NCBI RefSeq assembly: GCF_010500965.1 | Contig: NZ_QVMI01000018.1 | Coordinates: 68,921-132,920, forward strand | Length of the DNA stretch: 64,000 bases | From: Bacteroides sp. 51 | GTDB lineage: Bacteria; Bacteroidota; Bacteroidia; Bacteroidales; Bacteroidaceae | Direction of reading: 5' to 3' | Shown: piece by piece, positions 8,321 through 17,510 of the stretch | Numbering within the stretch: position 1 is the stretch's first letter | Layout of the letters: the number at the start of each line of letters is the position of its first letter | The notes under the pieces: generated by a model | Database searches by the model: none | The model's input: only the letters and a program-made list of their open reading frames with translations | Told to the model about the DNA's origin: nothing | Program-made: the position numbers and the translations under genes

Positions 8321-9462
8321 AATGAATTCTGTTCTGTAGTTTCTTCTTCGGTTTTTATATAAGGCTCACAGGCAATCGCCAGATCATCGACAAGTAAGTT
8401 ACTCCCTACGGCACCTTGGTACAAATTACCGTCTTTGCTGGATGAGCATACAATGGTCAATCTATAATCGTATCTCTTGTAATCAATAGTGTCCGTATAT
8501 AAAAATGGAATGCTAAATTCGGTGAATCCGTTAATCGCTTCTTTTTCAATCATACCTTCTGCCTCAGGACTCCATTCGGCACGGGCAACGACCTGTTTGG
8601 AAGTCAGAATCGTTTCACCATCAAGAAACTCCTCACTTGGTAAAGCTCCTTTCGTAACCCTAAAAATAGCTGCATACATTGACATTTCGTCCGTACGATC
8701 AGGTATTACTTCCCCATCAGCCCCTGTCATCACCGGACCTGGTGTATATTTATAGAACCCTTTAAAGGCGATCGGTTTCCCTGCTTCTTGGGGATGATTA
8801 CGACCCAACTTTAACGATTTCAAAGGATTAGTCATATTGGCCGAAAAGTCACCACGGAATAGATTTCCTGCAAATATCGGATAGGATTTACCGATTATCT
8901 TTCCTCCTTTTATCGTTTGTAACGAGGCTGCATATTCACCACTAACGCAAAGGGTTGTATCTTTTGTTGGATATCTTTCAAAATCTTTAAGAGCTCCGAT
9001 TACCAGTGCCGTAACAATACCCGAGTTGGCATTACTCCATGTGGGATCAGTCAGAATAGGAAATGGATACTTGCCAGTACCAGCCATCGTCCACTCTTCG
9101 AAATCATATACCTTTCTCATCTCCCCTATCTTCAGGGTGTACTTCTTTTGAAAAGCTCCGTTCTGAGATGTAACCGTATATTCCACTTCTTTCTGATTAG
9201 AAAGGTCGAATGTGGTTCCCGACGCAGGAATCACAGTAGCGTAGGGAGTGAGGGTAAGAATAGGAGTAATTTTCGTTAAATCGGCTGTATCTGCCATGAT
9301 CAATTCAATCCTGTTGTCTTCGGAAATGCTTCGGTCGATAAAGGTCGGATCATCAACAATAATTTCAATTATATCGGCCTCACGGCTCAAGGGTTCATCT
9401 TTTATGCAAGAGGAAAGCATAGGAATGGCTAGGCAAAGCCATAGTATAAGTCTTTTCTTCAT
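8317..9462 (-). CDS. Lipoprotein with PCMD-like (putative carbohydrate metabolism) domain
   Basis: 381 residues. The N-terminus is a lipoprotein signal with lipobox LSSC (Cys about residue 19). Residues about 25-110 look like a bacterial Ig-like region (SISEDNRIELIMADTADLTKITPILTLTP). From about 115 the sequence fits the PCMD domain, which is often found on Bacteroides surface lipoproteins: YDFEEW, then WSNANSG, then a jelly-roll-like body ending SNLLVDDLAI. Such proteins are thought to bind or process glycans, but the activity is not established. It forms a two-gene unit with the barrel protein downstream. A terminator hairpin at 9476-9502 separates it from the S9 peptidase gene upstream. 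Confidence 0.65.
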   Translation of the reverse strand: MKKRLILWLCLAIPMLSSCIKDEPLSREADIIEIIVDDPTFIDRSISEDNRIELIMADTADLTKITPILTLTPYATVIPASGTTFDLSNQKEVEYTVTSQNGAFQKKYTLKIGEMRKVYDFEEWTMAGTGKYPFPILTDPTWSNANSGIVTALVIGALKDFERYPTKDTTLCVSGEYAASLQTIKGGKIIGKSYPIFAGNLFRGDFSANMTNPLKSLKLGRNHPQEAGKPIAFKGFYKYTPGPVMTGADGEVIPDRTDEMSMYAAIFRVTKGALPSEEFLDGETILTSKQVVARAEWSPEAEGMIEKEAINGFTEFSIPFLYTDTIDYKRYDYRLTIVCSSSKDGNLYQGAVGSNLLVDDLAIACEPYIKTEEETTEQNSL

Positions 9463-9475
9463 AGCTAAGTAAGTT

Positions 9476-9502
9476 TATAAAAAGGCTACAAAGGTAGCCT
9501 TT
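9476..9502 (-). terminator. Rho-independent terminator of the S9 peptidase gene
   Basis: A perfect 9-bp stem AAAGGCTAC / GTAGCCTTT with a 4-nt loop is followed on the minus strand by a short T-rich run. It begins about 15 nt after the stop of the S9 peptidase gene (9517). Confidence 0.7.
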
Positions 9503-9516
9503 ATTTTGAATGTAGC

Positions 9517-12207
9517 CTAGTACCCCAGATCAAAATCTTTATCTACCGCCGGTAATCCATCCTTCATCCAGCGTGGCATAGGTTCGTTTTTCAAATAATG
9601 ATTAAAGAATTGGAACATACGTTTCTGGAAGTCAATCCGATTGGCCATTCGCATAGGCCAGTGGATTTCGCCAGTGTAGTTAAGCATCCATACCGGTTTC
9701 TGTAAACGCTTCAAGGCCACAAAGTATTCTATGCCCTGATACCAGGGCACATGGCCATCGGCATCGTTATGCATAATCAGGATAGGGGTTTGTACTTTAT
9801 CCATGGTGAATAACGGAGAGTTTTCTATGAACAACTCGCCGGCAGTCCATGGTGTTCCACCGATACGGCTCTGCCCATGTTCATACTGAAAAGAACGAGC
9901 CAAACCCGAACCCCAGCGGATACCGCCGTATGCACTAAACATATTTACAACCGGCGCGCCAGACTCTATTGCAGCAAAAAGATCGGTACGGGTTGCCAGA
10001 TAAGCCACCTGATAACCACCCCAACTATGTCCTTGTGCCGCTATCGCCTTTTGATTGATGTAACCCTGGGAAATCAGACTTGAGATGCCCGGCATTACAC
10101 AATTATAACAACTCTCGCCCGGATGACCGTCTTCATATACCACATCAGGGTTAAAGATGATATAGTCATTACTGTTATACAGGTGGTAATCTACGGTTGA
10201 ACGATGCGGGTCGGGCATGCGATAGTTATGCAATGTTTCCGAGTTACGTTCATAGAAGTTCACGATCAACGGGTATTTCTTTGCCGGATCAAAGTCGGCA
10301 GGTTTATACACCACTCCTTCAAGTGGTTTTCCATCCAGGGAGGTCCAGGACAAAAGTTCCGCAGTTCCCCATTTGATACCCTCTTGTTGTTTATGACCAT
10401 GAGTCAGTTGGAGGGATTTACGGAAAGAGAGATTGGACAGGTAGAGATCGGGATAACGCTCAAAGGTTTCTATTGTATATAATATGGCATCCGACTCTTT
10501 GGCCTTTATGGGTTCGCGTAGCATATAATCACCTGAGATTAAAAGTTGAGGTAACCATATTGAGGCCAGACTTTTGCTATAATATCCACTCCTCCGGGTT
10601 GATTCCTGGAATCCACTGAGCAGTTGTTTCTTACGAATATCAATTGACTTTTCTTCTTTATCCAATCGAATTAAACGATACTGGATTTGAGGTCCACGAC
10701 CTGCCGTCAACAGCGCCGGCAACTTAGCACCATCCGGGTCAAACCGCCAGATGTCATAACGATCATAGATTAAGATGGATTCATCACCATGTGTCCAACC
10801 TGCAATACCATAAGCATCCGGATAATCGGGTACATCATTCTCTTCATCCCATGCGGTGAATGTTTCTGGATTAGTCAAGCGATATTCTTTTCCGATCGCC
10901 AGGTCAATAGTGTACCAACAACTGTCGGTCCGCTCGTACCAATAGGCATATTTACCTTCGGGAGAGATGCGCGGATTTGCATATCGTCCTTGTAGTAAAA
11001 GTTCTTTCTTTCCATCGACCAGAGAAATGCTGTACACATCTCTCCGTGTATGTCCTTCCCACATAGATGAGAGTGAATAAGGCCGCGCAGTGGAGATCAG
11101 CGCAAGTTCCCCTTTATCGGGGAGAGCAATATCAGGAAGTTCTTCGGTGGACAGTTGGAACAATGTCTTCTCTTTTATGTTGTAAACAGCCTGATAACTC
11201 TTCTTCATATCTTTCGCGTGTTCGAAGGTCTGGACAGTGTACTGCACCGGCTCATCCCAACTCCACACCTGTACATTCGGACGATATTCGGCTAGTTGGG
11301 TAGTATCTTTTTGCCTGGGTTCGGGAGCAGTACCGAAATATAAACGTTTGGCATCTTCGGAGAAACGGAGTGTTCTATTCTCGCTGATGACCCAATTCTT
11401 CGGGATAGCTGCATGCTTACGATCAGCAATTTTATTTGCAGGTTCTGCATTCTCCGACAGCCAAAGGTCCAGGGCATGCCAGGTAGAATCTTTTTCTGCA
11501 CAATACAAAAAGGCTAAGGCATCACCCTGTTCGCTTAACGCAGCTTGTTTGAAAACACCCTTTCCTTCTTTAATCAGGGTAGAAACCTGTTTTTCGGGTT
11601 GGAAGAGATAAATCCCCGGTTTTGTATTCAATGAATCTCCATTAGAAACGCAATACAACGCCCCACTCTTACGGGCAAACTTAAAACTTGATACGGCAGG
11701 ATAACGTTGTTCGTATTTACCATCCAGGCTACGAACAATAAGGGTTGAATCTTTCTGCCCTCTTTTATAAGCAATCCAATCGGCTTGTTCGGCTAATTGA
11801 TATGATTTTATGGAGTCAAGAACTTCTTCACCGCCGGAAAGGGAGCGAATGATGAGGCTATTCAATGGCAGTTTGTCTTTCTTTACTTTAGCCACTTTCA
11901 ATGAATCTAATGTTTCTTTAAGTGGGGTCTTTGTGACAAGCAGGTATCGGGAAGAAAAAGAAAACGCAGATTTCTGGGCAGGGAAATAAGTAGCGGTTTC
12001 TTCGCCCTTCGCATTATAAAGATAAACGGCAGCATCTCCTTCCCAGGGAGCCATTGTAGCAGCAATCCACTTGCCATTAGGAGAGATTACACGATCGGTG
12101 ATCCTATTCCATTGAACCAGATCATCGACAGTTAGCGCCCTTTGGGCAAATATACTTAAGGGGGATAAACAAGCACAAAGGATTGTTAATGTAATTTTCT
12201 TCATCAT
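9517..12207 (-). CDS. S9 family prolyl oligopeptidase-like serine peptidase
   Basis: 896 residues with a signal peptide ending IFAQ (two adjacent Met codons could start it). An N-terminal beta-propeller-like region fills about residues 25-600. The C-terminal alpha/beta-hydrolase carries the nucleophile motif GHSWGG (S728), an Asp loop HNDADGHVP (probably D817) and the catalytic His in GEIHWPM (H849), a complete triad in the S9 order. Length fits the larger exported S9 peptidases of Bacteroidetes, which cleave peptides in the periplasm or at the surface. It lies alone: a terminator follows it, and a repeat fragment lies between it and the nucleosidase gene upstream. Confidence 0.88.
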   Translation of the reverse strand: MMKKITLTILCACLSPLSIFAQRALTVDDLVQWNRITDRVISPNGKWIAATMAPWEGDAAVYLYNAKGEETATYFPAQKSAFSFSSRYLLVTKTPLKETLDSLKVAKVKKDKLPLNSLIIRSLSGGEEVLDSIKSYQLAEQADWIAYKRGQKDSTLIVRSLDGKYEQRYPAVSSFKFARKSGALYCVSNGDSLNTKPGIYLFQPEKQVSTLIKEGKGVFKQAALSEQGDALAFLYCAEKDSTWHALDLWLSENAEPANKIADRKHAAIPKNWVISENRTLRFSEDAKRLYFGTAPEPRQKDTTQLAEYRPNVQVWSWDEPVQYTVQTFEHAKDMKKSYQAVYNIKEKTLFQLSTEELPDIALPDKGELALISTARPYSLSSMWEGHTRRDVYSISLVDGKKELLLQGRYANPRISPEGKYAYWYERTDSCWYTIDLAIGKEYRLTNPETFTAWDEENDVPDYPDAYGIAGWTHGDESILIYDRYDIWRFDPDGAKLPALLTAGRGPQIQYRLIRLDKEEKSIDIRKKQLLSGFQESTRRSGYYSKSLASIWLPQLLISGDYMLREPIKAKESDAILYTIETFERYPDLYLSNLSFRKSLQLTHGHKQQEGIKWGTAELLSWTSLDGKPLEGVVYKPADFDPAKKYPLIVNFYERNSETLHNYRMPDPHRSTVDYHLYNSNDYIIFNPDVVYEDGHPGESCYNCVMPGISSLISQGYINQKAIAAQGHSWGGYQVAYLATRTDLFAAIESGAPVVNMFSAYGGIRWGSGLARSFQYEHGQSRIGGTPWTAGELFIENSPLFTMDKVQTPILIMHNDADGHVPWYQGIEYFVALKRLQKPVWMLNYTGEIHWPMRMANRIDFQKRMFQFFNHYLKNEPMPRWMKDGLPAVDKDFDLGY

Positions 12208-12294
12208 AATTACAGTTTATTTAACCACAGAGTTATGCAGATTAACGCGGAATTAATCTTGTAGCGAGTGTTATAAGTTAGTGATTTTCTGCTG

Positions 12295-12320
12295 TGGGCG
12301 GTTCACGAACCGCCCCTACA
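12295..12320. repeat. Half copy of the REPIN-like palindrome
   Basis: GGGCGGTTCACGAACCGCCC followed by CTACA is the right half of the double palindrome seen at 1-77, with one base changed at the centre. It overlaps the end of the nucleosidase gene: read on the minus strand, the repeat boundary GTAGGGG supplies the TAG stop. Confidence 0.75.
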
Positions 12321-12885
12321 CGTATCTATTGAACCATTCGGCAAGCCCCAGGCGGGCATCGGCTAACTTATCTTCCCAATGTTGAACGGAATTCTGTCCT
12401 ATGATATCTGTTATATATTTCACGGATATAAAAGGAACATTAAGCTCACGGCACACAAAAGCCTGAGCATAAGCTTCCATATCGACCATATCGGCACCGA
12501 AGGAAGACAACTCAGTCACAAATGTATCTCCTGTGCTGCAAATACCGAGTTTATCATACTGTTGCACCCAATCTTTTAATGAACGGTCGTCGGGTAAAAG
12601 CGCATTAGCATCAATTTCATACTCAAGTCCCGGCAACTTTGTCGCTTCATAATCACGATCTATAAACCGTTTGGCAATGAATATATCGCCTACCTGATGT
12701 TCAAACGTTCCGGCTGTACCGATATTAAGAACCAGATCAGGGGTTTCCCGGCAAATTGCTCGTGTCAGGCGGAAAGCCGAAAGTGTTTTCCCTACTCCGG
12801 TACGGATATGTTGTATATCATATCCTTCAATCTGCAAAGGAAAGTACTCCTCCTTTACAGCATAAGTAACAAATATCTTCTTCAT
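12316..12885 (-). CDS. Nucleosidase / nucleoside phosphorylase family (MTA/SAH nucleosidase-like)
   Basis: 189 residues, counted from the ATG giving MKKIFVTYAVKEEYF; the open frame runs further upstream but only into the promoter region shared with the TetR gene. It has the fold markers LNIGTAGTF (substrate-binding Gly-rich loop), VDMEAYAQAFVC (the ME purine/ribose-binding pair of MtnN-type enzymes) and SVKYITD (catalytic Asp position). The family cleaves MTA, S-adenosylhomocysteine, or futalosine to a free base. It is shorter than the usual 230 residues of MtnN, so the exact substrate is uncertain. A small hairpin (12903-12919) lies in its leader. Its stop codon is part of a repeat element. 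Confidence 0.72.
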   Translation of the reverse strand: MKKIFVTYAVKEEYFPLQIEGYDIQHIRTGVGKTLSAFRLTRAICRETPDLVLNIGTAGTFEHQVGDIFIAKRFIDRDYEATKLPGLEYEIDANALLPDDRSLKDWVQQYDKLGICSTGDTFVTELSSFGADMVDMEAYAQAFVCRELNVPFISVKYITDIIGQNSVQHWEDKLADARLGLAEWFNRYV

Positions 12886-12902
12886 ATAAATAAAAGCTTG
12901 GC

Positions 12903-12919
12903 AGCGGCACCTTGCCGCT
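12903..12919. repeat. Short palindrome in the nucleosidase leader
   Basis: AGCGGCACCTTGCCGCT, a 7-bp stem with a 3-nt centre, 18 nt upstream of the nucleosidase ATG. On the minus strand it reads GCGGCAAGGTGCCGC, the same 15-mer that starts the repeat inside the HTCS gene (39806-39820). It also closely matches 35946-35960 in the GH106 signal-peptide codons. Confidence 0.6.
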
Positions 12920-12996
12920 ACAAAGTAAAGCAATAAGTTTGAATAAATCAGCAATAGGAGACTGTATTCTGCATAGTAAAATACCAAGAAATAGGG

Positions 12997-13028
12997 ATTG
13001 CAGGAAACGAAAAAGAACGATTCCTTTG
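12997..13028 (+). promoter_or_regulatory. Probable promoter of the TetR gene
   Basis: ATTG (12997-13000) as -33 element, 20 nt, then TTCCTTTG (13021-13028), which matches the Bacteroides -7 consensus TAnnTTTG in all but one position. The spacing equals that of the metY promoter at 18935-18967. It places the transcription start near 13035, just upstream of the ATG at 13043. Confidence 0.45.
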
Positions 13029-13042
13029 TATCCGAAAGAACA

Positions 13043-13666
13043 ATGTTCTCTACTGATATGAGAGTACTAAGAGACGATAAATACAATGCTATCCTACAGT
13101 CGGCCCGTAACGAGTTTATCGATAAGGGTTTCAAAGATGCGTCTATGCGTACCATAGCACGGGAAGCGGGCGTGGGATTAAGTAATATCTATAATTATTT
13201 CACGAACAAGGATGAGATATTCCTTGCTATCGTAGAACCAGCCAAAGCTCATTTGTTTGCGTTCCTGAAAGAGAAACATACGGAGAAGCATATTGACTTT
13301 GAATTCATGTCTACCTTTGCTTATCAGGAAGAAACGGTAGAAGAGTATATACATTTGCTGGAAGAATATAAAGAGGAGTTGCGGCTATTGCTTTACCATT
13401 CGGAAGGCTCATCCATAAAGAACTTCCGGGATCTTTTTACGGAATACCTCACCGATGTATCTAATCATCACATGGGGATCGTGGCCAGGCATTATCCGCA
13501 GGTTCGCGACGCTTCTCCTTTCTTTATGCACACACTATGCGCATTTATGGTGAGCATTGTGGGAGAGATCATTACGCACGATCTGGATAAACAAAAGATA
13601 CGGGAATTCTTCAGGGAGTATTTTATCTTTCAGATAGCCGGATGGCGCGAATTAATCGGAATATAA
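13043..13666 (+). CDS. TetR/AcrR family transcriptional regulator
   Basis: 207 residues from the ATG at 13043 (MFSTDMRVLRDDKYN); a second ATG at 13058 is also possible. The frame is open to a TTG at 12998, but a promoter-like sequence overlaps that part, so I chose the later start. The N-terminal helix-turn-helix is clear: AILQSARNEFIDKGFKDASM, then TIAREAGVGLSNIYNYFTNK. The C-terminal ligand-binding part is less conserved. It is followed by a perfect terminator and then by two ABC half-transporter genes in the same direction, which it probably represses. It is divergent from the nucleosidase gene. Confidence 0.88.
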   Translation: MFSTDMRVLRDDKYNAILQSARNEFIDKGFKDASMRTIAREAGVGLSNIYNYFTNKDEIFLAIVEPAKAHLFAFLKEKHTEKHIDFEFMSTFAYQEETVEEYIHLLEEYKEELRLLLYHSEGSSIKNFRDLFTEYLTDVSNHHMGIVARHYPQVRDASPFFMHTLCAFMVSIVGEIITHDLDKQKIREFFREYFIFQIAGWRELIGI

Positions 13667-13697
13667 GGGAGGCAAGAACAAGCCTCCCTCTTTTTTT
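13666..13697 (+). terminator. Rho-independent terminator after the TetR gene
   Basis: AGGGAGGC / GCCTCCCT stem of 8 bp with an 8-nt loop, then C and seven T. It begins at the last base of the TetR stop codon. Confidence 0.9.
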
Positions 13698-13725
13698 GAA
13701 CAAAATGGAACATTGTTCGCCATTG

Positions 13726-13813
13726 GCAGCGAGGCGCTGCACCCAAGTTTCGATGCCGCAGGAAACTCTCCTCCTTCTGGAAGGAGGAGTACCCGAAGGG
13801 GGAGGTGGTAGGC
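13726..13813 (+). repeat. Intergenic repeat, also found inside the HTCS gene
   Basis: Starts with the palindrome GCAGCGAGGCGCTGC, then CCAAGTTTCGATGCCGCAGG, then a CTCCTCC / GGAGGAG hairpin, then TACCCGAAGGGGGAGGTGGT. The same order and much of the same sequence occur at about 39806-39913 within the HTCS coding region. It lies between the TetR terminator and the first ABC gene. Confidence 0.75.
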
Positions 13814-13863
13814 ATAATATAATACATATTTAAATACTAACATCAATTATTAAACCCTATAGT

Positions 13864-15636
13864 ATGAATACATTAAAGAGATTCCAACAGTATATGGGAA
13901 ACCGGAAAGTCCTTTTTCCCATATCCATGGTCTTGTCTGCCTTGAGTGCATTGGCGGGCATGCTACCGTATATCCTGATCTGGCTCATTGTAAAAAGCCT
14001 GTTCGCAAACGGAGGTGTAGCCTCTTCCGGTGAGGTTATCACCTACGCCTGGTGGGCGGCAGGGTCGGCCATTGCCAGTGTTATTCTTTATTTTGCCGCC
14101 TTGATGTGCTCCCACCTTGCCGCTTTCAGGGTGGAAACGAGCATACGCCGTATGGCGATGGAGAAAATTGTACGTATGCCACTCGGCTTCTTCGACAACA
14201 ACACCAGCGGACGAATCCGGAAGATCATTGACGACAATGCAGGAATTACGCATAGCTTCCTGGCGCATCAACTACCCGATCTGGCGGCAACTATCATCAT
14301 CCCCGTTGTAGCCGTTATCCTTATCTTCATCTTCGATTGGAAGTTGGGGCTGGCCTGCATGGTACCCATCATTGCAGCCATGGGGGTTATGATGCTTATG
14401 ATGGGAGGAAAAGAGAGGAGGTTTATGACCAGCTATATGACCTCGCTTGAAGAGATGAACACAGAAGCCGTAGAATACGTCCGCGGGATTCCTGTCGTAA
14501 AGGTGTTCCAGCAAACGATCTTCTCTTTCAAGAACTTCCATAAAAGCATTATGAATTATAATAAGATGGTATTCGGCTATACCCGCTTGTGGGAAAAACC
14601 GATGTCGGCCTTTACAGTGATTATCAATAGCTTTGTGTTTCTGCTGGCGCCGGTGGCCATTCTTCTGATCGGCAATACGGGGAATTACACCGAAGTGTTG
14701 CTCAATTTCTTTTTGTTTATACTCATTACACCTGTCTTCTCGCAGAGCATTATGAAGAGCATGTATCTGGACCAGGCATTGGGACAAGCCGAAGAGGCCA
14801 TCGGGCGACTTGACGATCTCACTGCATTCAGTGCTTTATCGACTTCTTCTACTCCCCAAAAGATTGAAACATTCGATATCACTTTTGATGATGTATTCTT
14901 CAACTACCCCGATACGGAGAAGAATGCGGTGGATGGAGTCAGTTTCAGCATTCCGCAGGGAAGCACCGTGGCGCTGGTCGGAGCATCGGGAAGCGGTAAG
15001 ACCACCATCGCACGCCTCGTCCCCCGTTTCTGGGAAGCCACTAAAGGGCAGATCCGGATAGGTGGCGTAAACGTAAAAGATATTGCTCCGGAAGAGTTGA
15101 TGAAACATGTATCTTTTGTATTCCAAAACACCAAGCTATTTAAAACCACCTTACTAGAAAACATTAAATATGGCAATCCCAACGCTACATTCGACGAAGT
15201 AGAGCGTGCCGTGGATATAGCGCAATGCCGCGATGTAATCAACAAGCAGCCGCTGCAACTGGAAACAAAGATCGGTGCCGACGGCACGTATCTGTCGGGA
15301 GGGGAGCAACAACGCATCGTGCTGGCGCGGGCCATCCTGAAAAACGCGCCTATCGTGGTGCTGGACGAAGCGACCGCTTTTGCCGATCCGGAAAACGAGC
15401 ACCTTATCCATAAGGCGCTGAAAGAACTGACCAAAGGCAAAACGGTATTGATGATCGCCCACCGGCTGACGAGCATTGTTGATGCCGATCAGATTCTGGT
15501 GATCGACAACGGCAGGATTGCCGAACAGGGGAAACATAAAGAACTCATTAATAAACAAGGTATTTACTGTAATATGTGGAACGAATACCAGCAATCCGTT
15601 CGCTGGACCATCGGAAAGGAGGTTGTTCATGCTTAA
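13864..15636 (+). CDS. ABC transporter half-subunit (membrane domain + ATPase), first of pair
   Basis: 590 residues. Residues about 15-310 form a six-helix ABC exporter-type membrane domain. The ATPase has Walker A GASGSGKT (373-380), signature LSGGE (477-481) and Walker B VVLDEA (D501, E502). The next gene overlaps its end by 8 bp and encodes a second half-transporter, so the two probably form a heterodimer in the inner membrane. Pairs of this type with a TetR regulator occur widely in Bacteroides. Some relatives (IrtAB, YbtPQ) import siderophores despite the exporter fold, so direction and substrate are open. Confidence 0.88.
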   Translation: MNTLKRFQQYMGNRKVLFPISMVLSALSALAGMLPYILIWLIVKSLFANGGVASSGEVITYAWWAAGSAIASVILYFAALMCSHLAAFRVETSIRRMAMEKIVRMPLGFFDNNTSGRIRKIIDDNAGITHSFLAHQLPDLAATIIIPVVAVILIFIFDWKLGLACMVPIIAAMGVMMLMMGGKERRFMTSYMTSLEEMNTEAVEYVRGIPVVKVFQQTIFSFKNFHKSIMNYNKMVFGYTRLWEKPMSAFTVIINSFVFLLAPVAILLIGNTGNYTEVLLNFFLFILITPVFSQSIMKSMYLDQALGQAEEAIGRLDDLTAFSALSTSSTPQKIETFDITFDDVFFNYPDTEKNAVDGVSFSIPQGSTVALVGASGSGKTTIARLVPRFWEATKGQIRIGGVNVKDIAPEELMKHVSFVFQNTKLFKTTLLENIKYGNPNATFDEVERAVDIAQCRDVINKQPLQLETKIGADGTYLSGGEQQRIVLARAILKNAPIVVLDEATAFADPENEHLIHKALKELTKGKTVLMIAHRLTSIVDADQILVIDNGRIAEQGKHKELINKQGIYCNMWNEYQQSVRWTIGKEVVHA

Positions 15637-17365
15637 AACGATTCAACAAAGGTTTGCCCTTTCGGCTAAGGGCGCCAAAGATTTCTGTAAAGGTGTATTC
15701 TTTACAACGCTGCTCGATATTGCGCTTATGTTGCCGGCAGTATTCATGTTCCTGTTCCTCGAAGATTATCTTCGCCCGATTCTCAATCCATCGGCATCCA
15801 TCGTGCATGGCATCGCCTACTATATTATATTGGGGGTTGCGTTTATGATCGTGATGTACGTCATAGCCGTTCTGCAATACCGCAGCACCTTTACCACAGT
15901 GTATGACGAGAGCGCCAACCGCCGCATATCTCTGGCAGAGAAGCTACGCAAACTACCGTTGGCATTCTTCGGCGAGAAGAATCTGTCGGACCTAACGGCT
16001 ACGATCATGGACGATTGCACCGACCTGGAGCATACCTTCTCGCACGCGGTGCCTCAACTGTTTGCTTCGCTTATCAGCATTGCACTTATCGCCATCGGGA
16101 TGTTCTTCTACAACTGGCAACTGGCGCTGGCGCTGTTCTGGGTGGTTCCACTGGCGCTGGCATTTATTCTGCTGTCGAAGAAGAAAATACGGAAGGACTT
16201 CGGGAAGAACTACCAGAATAAACGTGTCGTGAGCGAACATATTCAGGAGGGATTGGAAACCATTCAGGAGATCAAATCATACAACCAGGAAGAGCATTAC
16301 CTGAAAGTACTGAATGCAAAGATCGATCACTACGAGAAGGTGCTGACACGTGGCGAACTGCTGACCGGGGTACTCGTCAACGGGTCGCAAAGCATACTGA
16401 AACTCGGGTTGGCCAGTGTAATCATAGTAGGAGCCAACCTGGTAGCCAGCGGCACGGTCGATTTATTTATCTACCTGATATTCATGGTGATCGGTTCCCG
16501 CATTTACGGTCCCGTTAATGAAGTAATGAACAACCTGGCCGCACTGTTCTATCTTGACGTGCGCATCAGTCGCATGAACGAGATGGAAGCGCTGCCCGTC
16601 CAGCAAGGGAAAACGGAGTTTACTCCCACGGGGTATGATGTTGAATTCGACCGGGTGGACTTCTCTTATGAATCGGGTAAGCAGGTATTGAAGGATGTAA
16701 CATTCACCGCCCGCCAGGGAGAAATCACGGCACTCGTAGGACCATCGGGCAGCGGAAAGAGTACGGCAGCCAAACTAGCGGCACGTTTCTGGGATATCCA
16801 GTCGGGAAAGATCAGGCTTGGCGGAGAAGACATCAGCCAGGTAGATCCTGAGACGTTGCTAAACCACTACTCCGTTGTATTTCAGGATGTAGTGTTGTTC
16901 AATGCCTCCATCATCGACAATATCCGCATCGGGAAACGCAGCGCAACCGACGAGGAGGTCCTGCGCGCCGCAGAACTTGCCCAATGCAACGAGTTCATCG
17001 ACAAAATGCCGCAAGGCTATCAAACGATTATCGGCGAGAACGGCGAGACGCTATCGGGTGGCGAGCGTCAGCGTATATCCATAGCACGGGCGCTGCTGAA
17101 GGATGCACCGATTGTACTACTGGACGAGGCAACCGCATCGCTCGATGTGGAAAATGAAACCAAAATACAAGCAGGCATCTCGGAGCTGGTACGCAATAAA
17201 ACGGTACTTATCATCGCCCACCGCATGCGCACAGTGGCCAATGCCGACAAGATTGTTGTATTGGACAATGGTAGCGTAGCCGAAATGGGTACACCCGAAG
17301 AGCTAAGGAAGCAGAATGGGATTTTCGCACGGATGATAGATCGGCAAACCCACCATACAGACTAA
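15629..17365 (+). CDS. ABC transporter half-subunit (membrane domain + ATPase), second of pair
   Basis: 578 residues from the ATG at 15629, which has a strong ribosome binding site (AAAGGAGG at 15615-15622) inside the end of the preceding gene. The frame is open further upstream, but that part only overlaps the first ABC gene. The membrane domain occupies about 20-310. Walker A GPSGSGKST lies at 371-379, signature LSGGE at 475-479 and Walker B IVLLDEA (D499, E500). It is the partner of the first ABC half-transporter through 8-bp overlap coupling. An array of three palindromes follows its stop. Confidence 0.9.
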   Translation: MLKTIQQRFALSAKGAKDFCKGVFFTTLLDIALMLPAVFMFLFLEDYLRPILNPSASIVHGIAYYIILGVAFMIVMYVIAVLQYRSTFTTVYDESANRRISLAEKLRKLPLAFFGEKNLSDLTATIMDDCTDLEHTFSHAVPQLFASLISIALIAIGMFFYNWQLALALFWVVPLALAFILLSKKKIRKDFGKNYQNKRVVSEHIQEGLETIQEIKSYNQEEHYLKVLNAKIDHYEKVLTRGELLTGVLVNGSQSILKLGLASVIIVGANLVASGTVDLFIYLIFMVIGSRIYGPVNEVMNNLAALFYLDVRISRMNEMEALPVQQGKTEFTPTGYDVEFDRVDFSYESGKQVLKDVTFTARQGEITALVGPSGSGKSTAAKLAARFWDIQSGKIRLGGEDISQVDPETLLNHYSVVFQDVVLFNASIIDNIRIGKRSATDEEVLRAAELAQCNEFIDKMPQGYQTIIGENGETLSGGERQRISIARALLKDAPIVLLDEATASLDVENETKIQAGISELVRNKTVLIIAHRMRTVANADKIVVLDNGSVAEMGTPEELRKQNGIFARMIDRQTHHTD

Positions 17366-17370
17366 CGGCT

Positions 17371-17435
17371 TCTGACACCCGGGTGTCAGACCCTTTCACA
17401 CCCGGGTGTCAGAGGCATTGAGACCCGGGTGTCAG
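17371..17435. repeat. Array of three palindromes, 23-bp pitch
   Basis: TCTGACACCCGGGTGTCAGA (17371-17390, a perfect 20-bp palindrome) is followed by two degenerate copies. The CCCGGG centres start at 17378, 17401 and 17424, an exact 23-bp period. The array lies between the convergent second ABC gene and metY. It could end transcription from either side, but there is no U-run. Confidence 0.85.
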
Positions 17436-17510
17436 AACAGTTAAGGTACTTGCATTTTTACACTGTGCAAGTTTCGGTTAAATCATTCGCCGTAACTTTC
17501 CAGACTCTCA

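Noticed and set aside
9488-9496. TACCTTTGT, an exact -7 box on the minus strand before the PCMD gene
   Set aside because: It lies across the loop and right stem of a perfect hairpin that fits a terminator of the S9 gene; it may still act as a promoter, but I did not call it.
12998-13042. TTG start for the TetR gene
   Set aside because: A -33/-7 promoter pattern overlaps this stretch, and helix 1 of the TetR domain starts well after the ATG at 13043.
12886-13155. Longer N-terminus for the nucleosidase
   Set aside because: It would overlap the TetR gene and both promoters, and residues before MKKIFVTYAVKEEYF do not fit the family.
14272-14787. 171-residue open frame on the minus strand
   Set aside because: It lies fully inside the first ABC transporter gene on the other strand and has a composition (rich in His, Gln, Arg) typical of shadow frames.
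15518-15628. Longer start for the second ABC gene
   Set aside because: The extra 37 residues only re-read the end of the first ABC gene; the ATG at 15629 has a strong ribosome binding site.
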